From contig NC_047068.1 in NCBI RefSeq assembly GCF_902459465.1, positions 4,154,001 to 4,218,000 on the forward strand: DNA of 64,000 nt, given 5' to 3'. The DNA comes from Asterias rubens. Lineage: Eukaryota; Echinodermata; Asteroidea; Forcipulatida; Asteriidae. The first letter of the stretch is position 1. Each line of letters opens with the position of its first letter. Below are positions 59,801 to 64,000 of this stretch, piece after piece. A model generated the notes under the pieces. The model saw only the letters and a list, made by a program, of their open reading frames with translations, had not been told where the DNA came from and searched no databases. Made by a program: the position numbers and the translations under genes.

Positions 59801-62033
59801 AATAGGCAGTCTTTTTCCAAGGAGAAAATGCTTTGGTGTCCTTGCTCTTTCAAAAATGAAGCATACAGGCATTGTCATTCAAGTACTCCAAAAATGAACG
59901 TACATCAAAACTTGATTGATTAGAAGCACTGCAGCTGTTGATAGTGTAAACTATTTGAGAAAGGATTTATTTGATAGGTCTATGGTTTAGATAAGATATT
60001 ACAAAAATACAGAGCAAAGTCGATATCCCAATATTAGGGAGTTTTCGCATGCGAACGGATACGGTTAGTGCGACGGGTACGTCATCATTATGACGTCATA
60101 TGACTCGCTATCCGGTATACGTGCAGAAGACACTGATATCCTGCTTGCTACACGTAAGTAGGTTACGGATAGCTAAACGTATATGGGTATCTAATCGGTG
60201 TATATTTGGTTTGCGGTAACACCATGTGTGTATCTACTTGCCAGGTAGAGTTGTTCTTAGGGAACTGTCGCAAACCAAATATACATTGATACCTCACCAT
60301 GCAATGCCTCAAATCCTATATAGGTATCTAATCGCATGTGAAACCTCCCTAATGTTTAGCACTTTCCGAATCAGCTTGACCCATAAATGGACCCCCCCAG
60401 GACATGGGTCAATCACACACCCATCAGCAAATGAATAGTTAAATTAGTGTCAAAAATGATCAGTAAATAAGAACTTTCCTGTTGCAAACTGCTTAGGCTA
60501 TACCAAACAACCTATATTATAAAGTACCCATGGCATATTCCACAAAAAATAGCTGGCCTAACGTTTCACACCTATGAGTATAGCAGAGTCTTTCTCGAAG
60601 GTTAAAATCAGTAGACGTCAGGACTTGCTGGTAGTGTGAAAGTGTTGTTTTATCCCCAGTTTTATTCGAGGCCTACGTAAACAATTGCATGAAGCTGGTC
60701 TCCATCTTGACCTCCTATACAGTTCTGTTTAGTTCACTGAACACCAATGGAAAGTGACGTAAAAAGGTTTCCCCGTTTCAATCAAAAGATGAATACACGT
60801 TTTTTCAACTTTGAGGTCAACCGAGTGCAAATGCACACGGTGAAAGCAGATCTGGGTGAAAGGCATCCCTTGAATGTTGTCCTTTGCAATGGACAGGGCA
60901 CAAACGGCTCAAAAGCGAGGGATTGAGGGAGAATGAGGGAATTAAGATACATTATTATTTGTAGAAATATAAGTATCGTTAGAGACTTCTATACAGTAAT
61001 AGCGATGTATATATTATAGGATTTGAGGCATTGCATGGTTAGGTATCAATGCTACTTGCCAGGTAGAGTTGTTCTTAGGGAGAACAGCAAGACAGTTCTC
61101 TAAGAACAACTCTACCTGGCAAGTAGATACACACATGGTGTTACCGCAAACCAAATATTCATTGATATATATATTAGTAACATGAATCCTAACAGCTATG
61201 GAGATAAGCTATCTCTCATGATATTTCTGTATAATAAAGAAAATCTCTATTGTAAAGTATTGCAAGCATAACCCGGATCAGTTCGTGTCTCCCCCTTTCT
61301 CCGTGTGCCCCAGTTTAAAATCTGGACTTTTGGGATGGTAATTTCCCAAATTTAATTAAATTCATTATAATTAATAGGCCTAAATATAAAAAGGAATTTG
61401 ACTCAAGAAAAACAACGAGCGAAAAATGGACCAGGAAGTGCCTGATAGAAGAAAACACGGGTTTAGCTTTACTGTACGGCGCTGACTATAGGCATAGTAT
61501 TTATTACTATTAATTTATAGAGATATATTCGTCTGTAGTAAAGAGTTACTACAGATAATTTCAATATAACACGTTTAATAGAGACATTTCTCGTTTCAAA
61601 GAAAGAAATATCAATATTTTCAATTCCAAAGTTCAGACTGTTAACAAAAACATACACAATGAGCTCGTCCTTGCTCTTTGGTCTCTGTCCTTACTCTATG
61701 CCCTCTCTCTGGCTGCATGGAGTGGAGAAAGGAATGTTATGTTTATTAATATTATGAGCGATGATTGACATAGCTCGAGCTACGAATTCATTGAAAGTTT
61801 CTATGTAGCCTTAGAGAAAGACTGTGCTAGGATCGAAACGTCAGGCTTTAACTATTGCATTTATATTATACCCGGTAGGACCTTTTGGTTGGTAAGGAAC
61901 GTTGTTTGCAACAGCTAATTCTATTCTTCTCAACAACTTACTTACCTGCCGTATGCAATCTATTTTTAGAGTCCTCCTCGCCTCTACCCTCACTCCAACT
62001 CGAGTTTTCCATTTTTATGCTTTCCGATGCCAT
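56817..62033 (-). CDS. STOM-E: stomatin-like SPFH/Band 7 membrane protein, 6 coding exons
   Basis: Exons: 61946-62033, 59553-59653, 58364-58519, 57524-57783, 57179-57257, 56817-57005. They total 873 nt and encode 290 residues, with phases 1,0,0,2,0. The first exon begins [20 protein letters not shown] and ends at G|GTAAGT. The MAS...ME...NS pattern echoes the STOM-B N-terminus. The hairpin exon is the most distinct: it reads [19 protein letters not shown] and ends LFVCIK, but keeps the proline. Exon 3 encodes [20 protein letters not shown], exon 4 has [20 protein letters not shown], and exon 5 has [10 protein letters not shown]. Exon 6 ends GFMKK then TAG. The open sequence continues past the exon 3 donor, but the GTTATT junction and family alignment set the exon end at 58364. 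It is the most upstream gene of the cluster in transcription order. Confidence 0.9.
58560..59020. repeat. MITE-like repeat in STOM-E intron 2
   Basis: GTTTCAGACAGGCGCGCCCG, TTAGGAGCGACTCTTGGTTT and, inverted, AGTCGCTCCTAACTGTTTCA mark a fold-back structure. It is surrounded by pieces of the 'ctaacttaggac' MITE family. Confidence 0.5.
60034..60352. mobile_element. MITE in STOM-E intron 1
   Basis: Left TTAGGGAGTTTTCGCATGCG and the complement of the right end (TTAGGGAGGTTTCACATGCG) match closely. The interior holds TACTTGCCAGGTAGAGTTGT and AACCAAATATACATTGATAC. Confidence 0.75.
61052..61126. repeat. Hairpin made from an inverted duplication of a MITE interior
   Basis: Arms 61052-61085 and 61095-61126 pair except for a 2-nt bulge. 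Each arm is the phrase CTACTTGCCAGGTAGAGTTG onwards, also found once inside the MITE at 60034-60352. The sequence on both sides also matches that MITE, so this is a rearranged copy in STOM-E intron 1. Confidence 0.8.
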
Positions 62034-63720
62034 TATGTACAAGTATGTTCTTTGGTGTTCCAGTCCACACTTATGCCGTCCTGCTTCGATAACTTTAATA
62101 ACTGCTTGGAAAGCTACTAGTATGTGGCACTAAATTTGACCAGGCTTGCCCTATGAATGCACGTAATCACATGTCAAATACCAACGCATTTGGTACTAAT
62201 CATTTCCTGCGTATTTTATAAACACGCCCCCGTTCGTGACCCGCGAATCACGTCCACGACAAGTATTTCCCAGTTGTAAACACTACGTTATCATTATAAG
62301 TAGGCATAACCATAGAAAATGTTTTTTATAATTATTATAACACGTATGATAATCTTTCAAGGCCTCCTACCGCTAAAAAATATATGTTTGGCGTATTGGT
62401 ACAATCAACCATGGAGCTACCTCCATGCTTCTTCACGATTGCTGAAAGCTGGCTGTCTCTCTGATCATGCTCGGGTAGACAAACGTTTAAAAATGTATGA
62501 ACCAATGCAACTGTGACTAAATTGCCGTAAAAAAACTACCTTTCTGCTGTTGTTTAAACCATGGAGATTTTGTTTGCTTCAAATGTGGACCTATGCGTCG
62601 CAGTAGCGTATGTGGGGGGAAAAGGGGGACAAAGACATACATTTTATTGGGTTGCAATTTGAAATTTTACCGATCGAATTCATTCGTGCATAAACATTAC
62701 ATTAACGGTCAAATAATAGTTAAAGCATACAGCTTAAAGTTACTGTACAAGTGAAAGTTTTTGCTAATTTTTCATCAAAGTTGCAAAATAATGATGAAAG
62801 AAAATACGTCCTTGCACAATTATTTATGTGCTTTCAGATGCCTACAAAAAAGCTTTGGGCCTGAATTGTTTAAATATTTGAGTGAGAAAATACCTCAAAA
62901 ACTATGTTACTGCAGAGGAAGCCGTTTCTCACAATGTTTTTTCTTCCCCCCCCCCCCCTCCCTACCAACAGCTCTCTATTTTTGTGCTAACAATTATTTT
63001 GAGTAATTACCAATAGTGTCCATACCTAGGACCATACAAAAATGTTAGGACTGCAAGTTTATTACAACATGAACTATAACTTGTCTTTCTCTACCTCTAA
63101 AATTGCCTTTTACAATAGCGTCGGCATTAATCTTGTAGGTCATCAAGGCTATGCTAATATAACGTCATTCCATTACGGTAATCAACATACGCTCGCTATC
63201 GTATTTATCTTCTTACGTAACAAAGTGTGTACTTATAAATAAATTATTCACAAATTATCTTGACGTTGAAACTCCCATTAACTGCAAGAGTTCATGAATA
63301 ACCAACATGAACGAGAGAGAGATAGGGGGAAGGGGGTAGGGTGGGTTATCGGTGAGTGGTGTTGATACAAAACTCCATCAGTATTTGGTTTTCTTCTTTC
63401 GTGATAAAAGCCACTTAAAACAGGGAGTAAATTTCTGCAGCATGAAGTTAAAGTGGGGGACATGTAAACATAATTATCAAATGAGCAATGCTTTTAAAAC
63501 ATTAAGGGGGTCTGTATGTATACGTTTGGTAATGAGGCCTACTCTGAAAAGTAATGCCAAAATTAAAAACACTTGTGGTAGTGGTAAAAAGTACAGCAGC
63601 TTTGGGTAGTGTAATGCATTTTTAGAAACATTTCACTTTGAAGTATATTACATTTATTAAACTTTTTTATCCCAACAATTTGAATACAAGAAGCATTAGC
63701 CTATAACTGCAGACTGGTTT
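62034..63720. other. Upstream of STOM-E, no gene seen
   Basis: This is expected to hold the STOM-E promoter. A family 1 MITE relic is at 62755-63027, with the right end TAATTACCAATAGTGTCCAT. No coding region is supported. Confidence 0.5.
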
Positions 63721-64000
63721 AACTGATTTTAGTTTTTAGTTTCCGGCAAATTTTTAAAAATGGGTATTTTTGTTTTTGAGCCAGGATTTTCGGTTTAAAA
63801 AACTGCAAGGGGTTAAACTTGCTCTTTAAACTGATTTTTAACCATTTTATTTTTCGTCCAATTTTTAAAAATGGGTCTTTTTGAGCCAGGATTTTCGGTT
63901 TAAAAAACTGCAAGGGGTTAAACTTGCTCTTTAAACTGATTTTTAACCATTTTATTTTTCGTCCAATTTTTAAAAATGGGTCTTTTTGAGCCAGGATTTT
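63721..64000. repeat. 105-bp tandem repeat reaching the window edge
   Basis: CCAGGATTTTCGGTTTAAAA occurs at 63781 and 63886, with its start again at 63991, a period of exactly 105. The unit also has CTGCAAGGGGTTAAACTTGC. The first unit is diverged. Confidence 0.9.

Overview
The window looks like animal nuclear DNA. Genes are split by GT/AG introns, intergenic space is long and AT-rich, and short inverted-repeat transposons, SINE pieces and satellites are everywhere. The proteins and the repeat style suggest a marine invertebrate deuterostome, most likely an echinoderm. That placement is inference from general familiarity and has not been checked by a search.

The only convincing protein-coding content is a head-to-tail cluster of five stomatin (SPFH/Band 7) paralogs, all on the minus strand. 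They are called STOM-A to STOM-E here, in coordinate order: A 5458-18801, B 24455-29887 (with a possible second first exon at 31629-31710), C 37279-42702, D 45732-50707 (first exon not found) and E 56817-62033. I could build complete models by hand for A, B, C and E. Each has six coding exons with the same intron phases (1,0,0,2,0): a divergent 5' exon, a membrane-hairpin exon of 101-104 nt, then exons of 156, 260 and 79 nt and a last exon of 189-192 nt. Products are 282-290 residues, about the size of human stomatin (about 288). STOM-D has the same exons 2-6, but its hairpin exon carries an in-frame TAA.

Layout. 1-5457: intergenic, with SINE and MITE pieces, a nested TTAA element and a 196-bp duplication. 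5458-18801: STOM-A, with introns full of MITEs, a 364-bp foldback and two long hairpins just inside intron 1. 18802-24454: intergenic, with CAA and AT microsatellites and a 315-bp tandem array of tRNA-like units. 24455-29887: STOM-B. 29888-37278: intergenic, with the possible alternative exon, SINEs and a 16-bp minisatellite of about 1 kb. 37279-42702: STOM-C, with a 44/40-bp satellite in intron 1. 42703-45731: MITEs. 45732-50707: STOM-D. 50708-56816: nested MITEs. 56817-62033: STOM-E. 62034-64000: MITE and a 105-bp tandem repeat running off the end.

How the genes relate: all five encode the same architecture, a short variable N-terminus, a proline-kinked membrane hairpin, an SPFH domain and a C-terminal oligomerisation segment. 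Differences sit in the N-terminus and hairpin. The SPFH start and the C-terminal exon are nearly identical in nucleotide sequence among A, C, D and E, while their introns look unrelated. That suggests exon-limited homogenisation by gene conversion. STOM-B is the divergent member.
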